This document shows, piece by piece, positions 47,302 to 60,010 of a stretch of 64,000 nt of DNA (its first letter is position 1; every line of letters starts with the position of its first letter). The notes below the pieces were generated by a model. That model was not told the origin of the DNA and did not search any database. It saw only the letters and a list, made by a program, of their open reading frames with translations. The DNA lies in NCBI GenBank assembly GCA_026724425.1, contig JAIUCV010000001.1, forward strand, positions 21,947,802 through 22,011,801. Direction: 5' to 3'. A program made the position numbers and the translations under genes. Origin of the DNA: Erythrophleum ivorense (lineage: Eukaryota; Streptophyta; Magnoliopsida; Fabales; Fabaceae).

Positions 47302-50154
47302 ATGGTTCTCAAATTTATCATTATTCCTCTTGTGTTTCTGGTGCACTTGTCAATGAGCCTGGGACTATTGTCCATAGAGAAGGAAAGAGAAGCATTGCTT
47401 TCTCTAAAACAGGGATTCATAAATCAGAATGGGCAACTCTCCTAATGGGGAAGTGAAGAGAACCAACATGAATGCTATAAATGGGAAGGCATTTCATGTA
47501 GCAACCAAACAGGTCACGTGCTTAAACTTGATTTGCATAGTAAGCAAAATGATAATTACACGCAACAATTAACAGGTATGATAAGCCCGTCATTGGTTGA
47601 GTTGCATCATTTGAATTACTTAGCTCTCAGTAAGAATCATTTTAATGTGAGTTGGCACATTTCAAAATTCATTGGCTCTTTAACTTACTAGAAATACCTC
47701 AACCTGTCATATTGTTGGTTTGAAGGAAACTTGCCTAATGAATTTGGGAATCTTACCCATTTGCAATATCTTGATCTTTCTGGAAATACTTTTGATGGTG
47801 AATTTCCTACTCAGCTTTTGAACATGTCACACTTAAAACATCTTGAACTCAATGACAACAATTTTCATGGTGTTATACCACATCCACTTGGCAATCTTTC
47901 TTCCTTGCAATATCTTCACATTGGCACTAATAATAATGGACTTTCAAGGTCCAATCTAGAGTGGGTGTCTTATCTTTCCTCATCTTTGATTACTCTCAAA
48001 CTCTGGAGTGTGGATCTTAGTATGAGTGCAAACAATTGGCTACAACTGACGAGCAATCTTCCTCTTCTGAAAGAATTAATATTAGAGGATTGCAATCTTT
48101 CTAACAATATTGCTCCTTTGTCTTTTTCCACTATCAACATTTCTCATTCTCTTGTTGTCATTGATCTCTCCTCAAATAACCTCACATCCTCAATATTTGA
48201 ATGGTTGTTGAATTACAAAAGCAGCTTAGCTATTCTTGACCTCTCTAGCAACTAGCTTCATGAAGTGATGCCCAAATCTTTGTGGGATATATGCAGTTTA
48301 CATGAACTACATCTATCTTGACAACAAGTTGAGCAGACAACTTAAAGATTTTATTCCAACTTTCCCATAATGTGCACAAAAATCATTGAAGATTTTGGAA
48401 CTTTATGACAACCAATTAAGTGGAACTTTACCTGAAAGTATTGGACAATTGTATGAGTTGGAGAGCTTATTTGTTGGAGAGAACTACTTAAAAGGTATGA
48501 TCACTGAAGCTCATTTTACAAATATGTTCAAACTAAACATTTTGGATTTGTCTTTCAATGCACTTATCCTAAACATTAGTGCTCATTGGGTTCCCCCATT
48601 CCAATTGGAGGAGTTATATTTATGTTCTATCAAGGTGGGTCCTTATTTTCCAACGTGGCTTTGCACTCAAAAGCATTACCATTTGTTAGACATGTCAAGT
48701 TCTCAAATTTTTGACACAATCCCCCATTGGTTTTAGAGCCTTTCTACTCGTGTGGAATATTTAAATCTCTTTTATAACCAAATTAGAGGTGAAATTCCAT
48801 ATTTGCAAGAAAATGTCTTTCTAGAATCAGACATAGATTTGAGCTCAAATCTCTTCATTGGCCAAATTCCCTCCTTTTTATTGTTAGCTATTACATTGCA
48901 TTTAAATGATAATAAGTTCACAAATTTGAGTTTCTCCTTTGCACAAAAACAACCAATGATATGCTGTTTCTCAATCTCTCAAATAATTATTTATTTGAAC
49001 TACCAGATTGTTGGAAGAACTTCAAATCACTTACCTTTCTGAATTTGGATAATAACAATATGTCTGCAAAGATTCCTACATCAATGGGTTTCCTAGTTAA
49101 TATTCGAGTTTTAGTTTTAAGCAACAATAATCTAACTGGGGAGATTCCTCTGTCTTTAAGTAATTGCAAAAATTTGTCAATTTTTAATGTGGGTTATAAC
49201 AAATTATTTGGGCCAATACCAGAGGGGATTGGGGACAAACTTTAGAAGTTGATTGTCCTCATTTTGAAATTTAATCAATCATATGGAGCCATGCTAATGA
49301 ATATTTGCTTCCTTTCTTCACTTCAAATATTAGACATTTCTTGTAACAATATTTCTTGAAGCATACCAAGATGTGTCAACAAGCTTACTGCTATGGCCAG
49401 TCAAACACATCTAAATTCAACTAGTGAGTTTTGGGAATCAATGTTCATCAATTCTACATATTTCGCATATTACTTTTCTTATGCTAGTATAATGGTGACA
49501 TGGAAAAGAAAAAATTCAGAGTATAAAAGTAATTTGGGATTCTTGAAAATACTAGATCTCTCAAGCAATAAGTTTGTAGGAGAAATTCCATATGAGATTA
49601 TGGATCTTGTTGGATTGCATTCCTTAAACATTTCAAGAAACATGCTATGTGGCCATATTCCTTCCACTGTTGGTCAATTGAAATTATTAGAAGTTCTTGA
49701 TATATCAAGGAACATCTTGTTTGGGACAATCCCATATGGTCTTTTTAAATTATATTTTCTCAGTATATTAGACTTGGCATATAATAAGTTATCAGGAGCA
49801 ATTCCAAAGAGCACCCAAATACAAAGCTTTGATGTTACTTCTTTCATGGGAAATTTGGAACTCTGTGGAGCACCCCTTCCTAAAAGTTGTCCTAATGGGG
49901 TAATATATGATAGCTTGAATGATGGAAATGATGGTGATGATAATCAAATTATAGACCATGGATTCTACATTAGTATGGCACTTGGATTTGTTGTTGAATT
50001 TTGGGGAATTTTTGGCTCATTATGTTTGAACAAGTCTTGGAGATATGCTTATTTCATGTTCTTGGGAGATGTATACAGTTGGTTCCATGTAGTTGTGGCA
50101 TTAAATATAGCAAAACTGCAAAGGAGGTTCAATAACTTCAAGGTAATCCACTAA
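47302..50154 (+). pseudogene. LRR receptor-like protein (EIX/Cf-type RLP) pseudogene
   Basis: Intact RLPs are plasma-membrane immune receptors without a kinase that signal through SOBIR1/BAK1-type partners. The decayed frame keeps the full domain order: signal peptide (MVLKFIIIPLVFLVHL); LRR N-cap (EKEREALLSLKQGF, then CYKWEGISCSNQTGHVLKLD); many 24-residue LRRs (for example LTHLQYLDLSGNTFDGEFP); the island before the last LRRs (YASIMVTWKRKNSEYKSNLG); LRRs with GEIPYEI and GHIPSTVGQL; C-cap (NLELCGAPLPKSC); acidic spacer; membrane segment (FYISMALGFVVEFWGIFGSL); and a short basic tail (LQRRFNNF). In-frame stops lie near 47444, 47689, 48253, 48735, 49243 and 49358, with frameshifts near 48310 and 48950. 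An upstream ATG at ~47196 meets a TAG after eight codons. It is single-exon, as usual for the family. The C-terminal 253 codons remain open. Confidence 0.88.
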
Positions 50155-50434
50155 TTCAAATTATTTCCCAAAAAAAAAATCAAAGAAGAAGGAACTAAGC
50201 TTGTGATGCACTGAGTTGTAAATACTAGTAAACAAACATATAAATTGTATATTTGTCACTGCAATTCGATGATTCTTGTGCTAGTTATAGTTTCATTCAA
50301 AAATTCATAATATTTTTATGATTATTTAATTACATATTATTTAACAAATCAATTATTTATAGTGATAAATGAAACTTTCTGTCATTAGAAAAAGCAATGG
50401 GACTATTATTAATATTAATATTATTGATGATAAT

Positions 50435-53339
50435 TGTAACAGCCAAGAAAAAGAAAATAGAAAAGAAATGAGAAAAGAAAAAGAAAAGAGAAAGCTGGAA
50501 AATTTTCGAAGAGCTGAGAATTTTCTAAGTCTTCTCGCCATTGCGAGAAATGGAATCGCCATAGCGAGAATGCTTCCACGCAATAGCGAAGATGTTCCTA
50601 GCTATAGCGAGTGTGGCATTCCATATAGAAACCAGTGAGTTGCTCGCCGTAGCGAAATTGTTCCTAGTTATAGCGAGTGTGGCATTCCATATAGAGACCA
50701 GGGAGTTGCTCGCTGTAGTGACGCCATAGCGAAGGCAGAAGTCTGGAACAGACACAAGCTCGTCGTAGCGAGGGCACTAACTCGCTATAGCGAGAGCGGT
50801 CCAGAAAAGCGAGAAAAAGAGAATTTGACTTTTTAAAAGCTTCCAAATCTCTTCTTTCTTCTTCTAACCGACTCAGACTCGTCTTAGGAGAGAGAAAAGG
50901 GCGGAGGAGAGAGAGAGAAGCTGAAGAGAAGAGGAAAGCACAAGAAAGGTATGAATTCTCATAGCTTCCTCTTAGTATGTTGCCCTTCTCCCCTTTTCCC
51001 CTCTTTCCTACGGTTTAAATGGTAGAAAATGGCTAGGTCTTGAGTCTGGTTCAGAGGAGAGAGAGTGGGAAACCATTCTTGAGAGAGATTAGAAGTATAT
51101 AGTCTTCTCTATCTTGCTTTTCCCTTTCTTAAGAGTTTAAGAGTTGAGAAAAGAGAGAGGATAGCTAATGGACCCTAGTGAGAGGAAAAGACCTAGAGTG
51201 AGAAGCTCAGTAGAGCTGAGTAGAAGTGATCCCTAGCTTAAGAATTGAGTATTGAGGTCTTGATTCCATGCTTTTGTGTGGTTAGGCTCAAGAGAAGCTC
51301 TCCCATCTAGAAGTTGTTGTGAAACCAACAAGGGAGGAGTCAAGTGTAAGAGCAAGTAGCGAATAGCCAGCAAGGTAGTTCTCTCCACTTTCTCTCATGC
51401 ATAATTGTGTGTTTACATTGTCTTGCTTGTGTGTATGAATGATATGAGCTATGAGAAGTGTGTTAGCATGATTATGTGTTATGATTGAGATGATGTTTTA
51501 AATGATTGTTTGGTTTGCTTGAGGAACTGGAAAAGCCAATAACCCTATAGCCAAGGTGAGGATGAGCCGAAGCCCTAAGTTGGTTGAGACAAGAGAAAAA
51601 GGTCTCCCAAAAGTGAGGTTGACTCCCAAAGAGTAAGGGTTGAGTCTAAGGACCTCTAAAGTATGGGAAGGCAAATCCAAAAGCCACAAGGGAATGGGTG
51701 AGGCCGATCCACGTACTTAGCAAGCTCTTGAATGTTATGCATGGTCATTTCATATGTTTTAAATGTGTTCATCATGGTTTTATATGCTAACATGCCATAC
51801 ATGCATAATGAGACTTGTTGCATGCAATGTATGTATGTTTGAATGAGAGTTAAACTATTGGGATTCTTCGAATCTCACCCTCCCTCTCCACCATCCAACC
51901 ATGCTAGGTGGACCGAGTGAGATTAGGGATGGGAGCAACCACCACCAAGCATGAAGCTAGGGATAGAAATGAAGAAGAGTGTAAAGGCTTTTTGTAATAC
52001 ATTGTATATAAGAGTTGTAAATGTAAAGCAATGATGTATATGATGTAGTTCTTAAGAGTTTTTGTAATGATAATGTATGTATGAATGATGTATGTATGAG
52101 AATGAGGTTTATGATGAATGAGAAAGTAGATTCTGATATGAAATGCTCAAAGTAGTATAAACCATATGGGTGCATAAGTGGGCATGAGATAGTGAGTTTC
52201 TCCAATCTAAGTTATTAGACACTTGAGGCATGATTGATAGCTCCTATAGATGCTTTCTCATGTGCTCACGGAGTCATAGAAGTAGAAAAACCAAGATTGG
52301 ACCCTATGAACCCCACTTTTGGCCAAGAAAGGGCCTTCTTGCACATGATGTCATAGATTAGCCATATGACCTCTTCTTGCTATGAGATTTGACATGTAGC
52401 TAGATTATGTTAGAGCTTTCTGGGAAGCTAGATTTCATGTCATTTAGAGGTCTATAGCATTTTCTATGATTTTTCAAAGTCGACATCAGAAATTCGGATT
52501 TTGGAAATCACTGTTCATTTGGTCAGTTTGAGAAACGTGTCATCCGAGGGGCAAACGTAGTCCAATGGCTATGAGATTTTATACACAGAAACTAAATAGT
52601 CACAGTGACTTGTAGGAACTAGAAGCACCTCATTTAGAGGTCTAGAGAGGAAGTTATGCAATTTCGAAGTTCCTGCCCAGAATCAGACACCTAACCAGAC
52701 CTGAGGTACTGTTTCATCGGTTTCCGGGAAATTGTCTTGCTGAACTGATCTGTAGATATTTTTCTCCTCTAGCTAACATCCACATCTTTCCATAGAGATA
52801 TATTTTATGAGCATTGGATTTTTGTGAAATTAGTTAGACATTTTCAAAGTCCATATCAGTAAACTGTGACAGCAAAGAAGCCCCCTCTGACTAGTGAACG
52901 ATTTTGATGTCAAACGCAGAGTATGTAAGATAATGAGACTTCTACTTATTTTTAGCATGAATTAGACGTCTCAAGATTTCTAGAATGACCCAGATCATGC
53001 AGTTACGATTTTTCTGCATTTAGTTATGGATTTTCAAACTTAGCCCATAAATGAAGCAAAAGCTGCCAATAGTGAAAATGCATGTCTCCAATCCCTTTTT
53101 GCTTTCCATGAGTTTAAAGCATATTGTGGGGATTGAAATAAGTCTCAATAGTGTAATTGAGCATGAGGAAGCATAGAGAGAACTCAACCGGTCCATGTTA
53201 CTTCTAAATGGATCTCTACCCATACAATATGCCTTAGAGAAAGAGCACCAAGGTAGAGAAATTATCTCCCTTGTGAGTTCCACACGTGCATATGAGTAAG
53301 AGGGCATGATGGGTATGAGCTAGAGGTTAAGGCGTTACA
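50435..53339 (+). mobile_element. Solo LTR, 2.9 kb, downstream of the RLP pseudogene
   Basis: It begins TGTAACAGCC and ends GGCGTTACA, flanked by a perfect 5-bp duplication ATAAT (50430-50434 and 53340-53344). It has no internal coding region. An AG-rich leader follows ~50880 (GAGAGAGAGAAG), which supports plus orientation. Terminal bases and size fit a Ty3/gypsy family. The part around 51855-51935 resembles the minus-strand LTR at 1-2658. It carries a cluster of CTCGC-N4-GCGAG palindromes at 50534-50794. Confidence 0.88.
50534..50794. repeat. Cluster of CTCGCTATAGCGAG-type palindromes in the solo LTR
   Basis: About nine copies, perfect to imperfect, occur in 260 bp: CTCGCCATTGCGAG at 50534, then ATAGCGA(G/A) cores near 50556, 50583, 50602, 50643, 50670, 50710, 50722 and 50760, and the perfect 14-mer at 50781-50794. 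Spacing is irregular. It has the same outer half-sites as the cluster at 3668-4024 in another LTR. Confidence 0.7.
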
Positions 53340-53344
53340 ATAAT

Positions 53345-55379
53345 AACATTATTATTATTATATAGCTAGGATTATTAATCACTATTTTGAAGGAGGATTT
53401 TTGTACTCTTGCACCCTTTTCTAATGTAATTCTAACTTAGTAGCATTTATTGCTCAAATAGAAACTAGCTTGACAAGTATGATGATATTGATTCACATTA
53501 ATTACTATATATGCACTTATTAATATGTGATTGTTGCAGGCAATATTTGAGAAGATGCTACACTTTTAGTTATGTTCCTATGATTGTTTGATACGAATAG
53601 AAGCACCATGGTTTACAAGGATTAGTTGAGGTGTCTCAAGAAGAGACATTTGTGCTAGTTAGAAGATGCACTAGAGAGTTAGAATTTCCCACTACATGTT
53701 TACCCTTTTTCTATTTTGCATTATAAGAAGCACCTAGTGTGCATTAGTATGTATGGTGTATTTTGATGAAAGTTCTGCATTACTAATTAATAGCATATAA
53801 AAAAACTTAAATGCATAATTAATATTGAAGCAGAGAACATTACTTGAACTGATGGAAGAGTCCATAACTTGCTTTCTTATTGTAAGTCAAAATCATTTCA
53901 GAGCAAGTGTGTATAAAGAAAAGAGTAACTACACTCTTCCCAATATAGGTTTTCGTTTGATTGAGTCTCTCAGTCTCTTTCTTCATATATATATATATAA
54001 AGAGGGAGAGAGAAAGAGAAACATATAGTCAAACATGAAACACTAATGGCCATGTTTATCTATTGCATTGATTGGATTGAAAATTCAAGACTTTTGTATG
54101 GCAGCTTTACAACACCTATCTTGTAAAATTATGATTGTGTTTATTTTTCCCAACCAAATACTATAATGTTATGTAATTATAATCATGACTAAACTGATTG
54201 GGACGATGAGTAGGGGTTGAGGTGAGTTAAATGTTTAAGCCATTGTAAATAGTTATAATAGTAAATAGCTTGAGCTACATGAGATAATGTTATTGGTCAA
54301 ATTAAAACAGGAACCAATACCATTTTTAAAGAGCTGTAGTTCCTTGACAAGGTCTGTTGATTATGATATAATGCACATTATTATGCATATTTTACTGATT
54401 CTAACAGGCAATATTTAAGGAATATCCCAATGTAAACTGAGAAGCACATTTACAAGGAAAAAAATTGCCTTTTAGCAAAACATACCCTCCCCCATTTGAA
54501 AAGTGCCTTTTGGCAAAAAATGCCTTAGTTTGGTTCTTGCATTGATGGCTATATCCTGTATGTTCTGTTTTTGATCTTGTGCTTTATTTAGGAAAATTTC
54601 CTTTTGACTCTAAGATATAAGAAACCCAATGGATTTCTTTTTTTCCATTTTATTAGTCATTAATGTGCCACTTGATATCTTAATGGTATGAAGTTCCAAA
54701 ACTAGGGAAAGATAACAAACCTTTAAATATCACTTTTCGAAGTTTTCAATAATTCTTTTTACTGGGTCAATATTTTTTTTAAATGTCAAAATACACAGCA
54801 AATAATTTGCAGATGATTATATCTTGTTTAATGGACAAAAATGATTCATTTGTCGAGCACTCGAATCTGCCAATTTTGATTATGCTTCAAGTAATTATAG
54901 GTTTTATAGTGAATTAACAAATGCCACGACATCAAAATATGTACTACAAAATGCAGAAAAGTACAAACGAAATTGGAATATGTACAATGAAAACAAAAAA
55001 GCCCACATTAGTTGTAGCTAACGGCTAATCAATAAGAATGATCAATTGTGAACACAAAAAATGACAAGGATTAAAGCTTCTTCTTCTGCTCTCTTCAAAC
55101 TTACACGCATGAGTCAATATTGAACAGGCAGATTTATAGAAATGCTCATGACCAAAAATACACAAACATAGAAATTAAATACTACATACCCAGAAGCTCA
55201 CTGAAGAAGAATGAAGCAATCTTCAAGACAATGAGCTATGATAAAGATGTTAGAATAAATTCAAGACAATTATATGGAATTAAAACATTAGATTCATTAC
55301 CTGTAGAAGACATGACGATAAATTTAGGATACTCTGTTAATTCTGAAAGCCTGAAAGTTTGAAGAGACTAGGGCTTCCT
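53345..55379. other. 3' flank of the RLP pseudogene and unassigned sequence
   Basis: No gene supported. Two similar acceptor-like sites followed by GCAATATTT (~53538 and ~54404) may be remains of spliced 3' UTR exons of RLP genes; the solo LTR would then have separated them from the coding part. There is an (AT)n run near 53980. The stretch after ~54900 may belong to the copia LTR whose left edge is unresolved. Confidence 0.3.
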
Positions 55380-55726
55380 CTGTGATTCACATTCCCTATC
55401 ACAACTTATAATGGGGTAAGTTGTAGAGTTTGAATTTGACGTGAACACAGAGGGGACTATAAGTTATGGGCCTGCACTTTTATTCATAAGTTATGGGCCT
55501 ATTATGGGTCTATAAGTATACATAAAACTCTAGTACCCACCTATTATGGGTCTATAAGTTATGGGCCTGCACTTTTATCCATACTAATTAATTAGATATC
55601 TAGTCCAAAATAATAGAATCACTAATCACAATAAGTGGACCCAAATGTATCTCTCATGGATCATAAATCGGCTCATTTTTATTTAAAACAAAAAATAATT
55701 GATTGCAGCCCACAATAATTCCTACA
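55380..55726 (-). repeat. 3' LTR of the minus-strand copia element (left edge unresolved)
   Basis: On the minus strand it starts TGTAGGAATTATTGTGGGCT, right after the polypurine tract GCCCAAGTGAGAGAA. A short internal duplication (GGGCCTGCACTTTTAT near 55478 and 55564) is visible. The other LTR copy is outside the window, so the left end is a guess and could be several hundred bases further left. Confidence 0.5.
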
Positions 55727-57067
55727 TTCTCTCACTTGGGCAAAATCAATTCTTCATTTTAAAAACTTTTATAGTGGAAATGACTCTCGGGCTAATGACT
55801 AATTTTGCAATATGACCACATTTTAAAAACATATAATCTAAGGTGCGATATCTAATATGACTTCATCTAACTAAAGTCAAGTAACATTGAATCATGGCAA
55901 TTCTCATATCTATTACTGATATTAAACCTTCCATTATTACAAATGTCACTGACTCCGTCGATTAGTCATTAGTGTGGAGTGCAGCAAGAAAATAGTATGC
56001 CAGTGTGATCCAACGGCTAGACTACTATTCTCTTTGTCAGTCCTCACAATTTCTTTCAAATGCTTTCTAGCCAGAGAAATTATATGGTTTGTCAAGAAAC
56101 TATCATGCATCAACTTTAATATGGCATCAACCACAGGCATAGTGGTTCTAATTGTGAACACCGTATTTTGTCCGGATATACTCAAAAAAAATATAATTAA
56201 AAAAAACAACAAAAATTAATAGGTCCTTTTAGCTTAATAAGCTTAAAAATTGTTAAAGGAGAAAGAACAAAAAAAAAAAGAGGCCCATTACTCCAAAACT
56301 AAAATCGAAAAAAAAAGGAAAGAGACTAGGAAAAGAAAGAAAAATAAAATTTCACAAAGAAAAAAAGAAGACCAAAAGCAAATAAAAAAAATACCAAAAT
56401 AAATAATAATTAAACCAAAACAAAAAAAATAATTAAACCAAAACAAAAAAAAACGAATAAAGAAAAAAGATTTCTTCAAAAGATTACAAAAAAAAAAATA
56501 CTAAAACAATAAACCAAAAAAAAAAAGATTAAGATTTTGGGGATTAATCAAGGAGAGCCCAAACTAAATCAAATAAAAAGAAAAAGAAGGAGCCCAATCC
56601 AAAAGCCCAATATCAAAAAATAAAAAAAGGAGAATAAAAATTAAGTGGACAGAAAAGAGCTTCAGTCCAATTCCTCCATACCCAAAGGCCCAAGTAGTGA
56701 AAAGCAAAATAGGCTAAAGAATAAAGTTCAAAAAAAAAAGAAGGAAAGCCCATTCCATTCCTTCGGCCCAGTGACTTTTCAGACTCTCCCAAGCCCAATA
56801 ACCCATCAATAACCCGTCAACCCTCTCATTTGATCTGGAAATCCACCTTCAGCAAAACCTTACCCGAACACGTGGTCCTTCTGGTCCCCCCCTTTTGGCC
56901 TTCTCGCTCCTGTACCATCCAGTAGTAGAGGAGACAGTAAATGGAGAGGTAGAGGCATAAAGCATGCACGACGTTGGCAGGAAAGGGAGAGGAGTATCAG
57001 CGTTGGGGTGAGTGGAGCAGAAAGGGACGGAGAAAAGGAGGGACCACGCGAGGAGAAAGGAAGACGC

Positions 57068-57075
57068 CTATAAAA
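57068..57075 (+). promoter_or_regulatory. TATA box of the Ogre/Tat-like LTR
   Basis: CCTATAAAAACC followed ~40 bp later by a G/A-rich leader is a canonical plant TATA context. It divides a ~0.9 kb U3 from a ~3.5 kb transcribed R-U5. Confidence 0.5.
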
Positions 57076-58859
57076 ACCGGGGTAAGAGGGTTTTTGAGGA
57101 GGAGGAGATTCGCTGAGGGAAGGAGTGAGAGATAAGAGGGTTTTAGAGGAGAGAAAACAAGGGAAGAGGTGAAAGAGGTGGAGTGAGAGTTGTCGTGGGT
57201 GAGATTTCTCGGGGAGAGAGTGATAGCTTCTCGAGTCTTGGAGGGGAATTCCAGATTAGAGAGTGGGGAAAGGGGTTTCGTGTTGGGGTAGGAGAGAAAT
57301 TGGTTGAAGGAAAAGATATCCGGGATAAAAGAGGAGGGCTCCGAACCAAGGAACCAGACTGTGTCTTGGTGCGACTTCGGATTCTGGTACAGAAGGGTTC
57401 GATCGAAGAAGCGTATCCATTCAATCTGTCAAGGGCTAGAAAAATCCAAAAGGTATGTCTCTTACACCTTCTTTTCATTCTGAGACTATGAAATCATGTT
57501 TGTGATCCTGTGTGATGAAACCCAAGGTTCCCGTGTCTTGAGTATTGGTTTGATCCCTTAACTGTTAAGGGTTGAGGATCTGAGTCTCCGTTTAGAAAGT
57601 TTAGGACTCATGTTGTTTGGTTTGTTAATTTGATTGTTCATGTCTTTTGTATTGATATGCATGATCTGAGTAGCTTAATGTGAGAAAATCATATTTCCTG
57701 GATTCACTCTGGATATATTCTGGTATGAGATGTTGAGATTGTGAGTTTTTTGGTTGTTTGGTTAGAACAGGAGTCTGGACCGACAATTTGATCAAGATTT
57801 ATGTTACTCGTTTGTTTAGTAATCAGCCCTTGAGGAGAAGATTTACATATGTCTTTGTTTAGTATTTACATGCGTATGAAGCCTTAGTTCGTGTGGATTA
57901 TAGTTGACAAGGAATTGTTAGATTTCATTTGTGCCTGAATTCGCATGATGAATCCCCCATGAATAAACGCGATTGGCATGATTAGTAATTCCCGCTATTA
58001 TCCTACTGTGTTACTTTGCTGTGTTCAGGGATAGTTAGGGTTTATTTTCCATGCTGTTATATGAATCAGATTTGGCTTGGTTTCTATTCTATATCTTGCG
58101 TGAAAATATAAGATCAAGGTACCCCAACTGTATGTGGATAATAGAATAGGAATTTCAAATTCTGGGTTCATCAAATCATAATAAGGATTTACATAGGTTT
58201 GGGGATTCTGGGATCAAAATGCATACTATTTTAATACTCTCCACTCGCAACAAAATTCTATGCTTGCTCTGTTACTAGTTTCTCACATGTTAATATTTGT
58301 TTGGTGCCCGAATGTGATGATGGAGCGATACACGAAGAGCTTTGATAGGCACGACATATGGAGATTGAACATGTAGCCAGATGCTGAGTTTGTGTAGCAT
58401 ACGTCTGTTCCATTGTTATTCTCCTGTATCTCGATTCAAATGTGTAATATGGCGCAATAAACTACACAAGGCACACACAAGCATGAACATATGTCTGTTT
58501 TACTCTTATTTTGTTTTTTTATTTTTATTTATTTTATTTTATTTTATTTTACCTTCATGTTTTTTCTTTGTTTAGGACATTGCCGTGTGAGATTTCATAT
58601 CTCCTCTGGCATCTAGTTAGACCAAAAGATCCTGTGTGGCCAATAAGTCTCCTTGGTAGCTTTTGGGTTTCGAATTTTCAGTTTAATCCTTTGGGTTTCA
58701 AGGGCTTCAACCAAAAGAATTTCACAGAAAAGAATTTTTTTTAAAAAAAGGATAATGTGACATAGAGGAAAAAAATAGTTAATAAGAAATAAATTTGTAT
58801 CAATTCATGAACCTTTTAATCTATCTTGATAAAAGTGAAAAATTGCTCTTTGTTCTTTT

Positions 58860-59741
58860 AAAAAAAAAAAGGAGAGAAAAAACAGAGGTAAGAAAATGAA
58901 AAAAAAAAGAAGAAAAAGGGTCTAACTAAGGAAAACCACAAACAAACAAACAAAAAATACAAAACCAAAATAATAATAATAATAATAACATGACACCAAA
59001 AACGAAAAACGAACAAAAGAAAAAGCCTCTAACACTTCTTTCCCCTTTAAGCAAAAACTCAACATTGGAAATAAAATTTGATCCCAATAAAAAAAAAGAA
59101 AAAAAAACAATAACATAGATTAAAAAGAAAAAAAGGAATCAAAATCAAAATAAAAAAAACAAAAATAAATAAATAGAATAAAACAAAAAAAAACAAAAAC
59201 AAAACAAAACAAAGAATAAAACCAAAAGTAAAACTAAAAAAAAAACCAAAAATAAATAAAAACAAAATAAAACAAAACAAAACACAAAAAGAAGAAAGAA
59301 AAAACAAAATAGAGCACAAGATAAACCAAAGAAAAAAAAAGAGGAAAAATGATGACAACAAAGACAAAAGAAAAATAGAAAACAAAAAATGACAACCAAA
59401 AAAAAAGAAAAAGGAAAAAAGAAACAAAACGAAACAATAAACAAAAGAGAGATAATAAAAAAAAATTAGAGAATAAAATACAACCAAATGAAAAGAAGTG
59501 ATAAGAAAAAAAAAGAAAAAAAAACTGAAAATATGAGAAAAGCAAGATTAAATTTTTCTTTAGCAAATTAAAACACATCAATCAATTTTCAAAAATTATT
59601 TTATTTGTTAAAAGAAAAAGTAATTTTTATTTTCTTGTCTTTTCAAAGAAAAAAAAAACAAAAAAAAAGAAAAGAAAAACAAAACAAAACAAAACAAAGA
59701 ATAAAAACCAAAAGTAAAACTAAAGAAAAGCAAAAAAGAAA

Positions 59742-59772
<31 letters not shown>

Positions 59773-60010
59773 CAAAACAAAGAATAAAAACCAAAAGTAA
59801 AACTAAAGAAAAGCAAAAAACAAAAACAAACAAAAACAAAAACAAAACAAAACAAAGAATAAAACCAAAAGTAAAACTAAAAAAAAACAAAAAACAAAAA
59901 CGAACCAAAAATAAATAAAAACAAGATAAAACAAAACAAAACAAAATCAATCAAAAATTAAAAATCTAATAAAAGCCAAAGAGAAACAAACCAAAAATAA
60001 ATAAAAACAA
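58860..60010. repeat. (AAAAC)n / A-rich low-complexity block inside the LTR
   Basis: There are long runs of AAAAC, AAAACA and AAAAG units with a higher-order repeat: an AGAATAAAA(C)CAAAAGTAAAACT block returns near 59213, 59698, 59780 and 59856. It produces spurious Phe-rich reading frames on the minus strand (59059-59950), which are not genes. Confidence 0.8.

Noticed and set aside
55120..55362. 80-codon frame left of the copia LTR
   Set aside because: No motif, and lies in probable LTR or flank sequence.
57183..57491. Open frame of 102 codons, plus strand, and its antisense frame
   Set aside because: Lies in the G/A-rich leader just after the LTR TATA box. No recognisable motif.
59059..59950. 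Phe-rich 'membrane protein' frames on the minus strand
   Set aside because: Translation of (AAAAC)n/A-rich low-complexity DNA; not coding.
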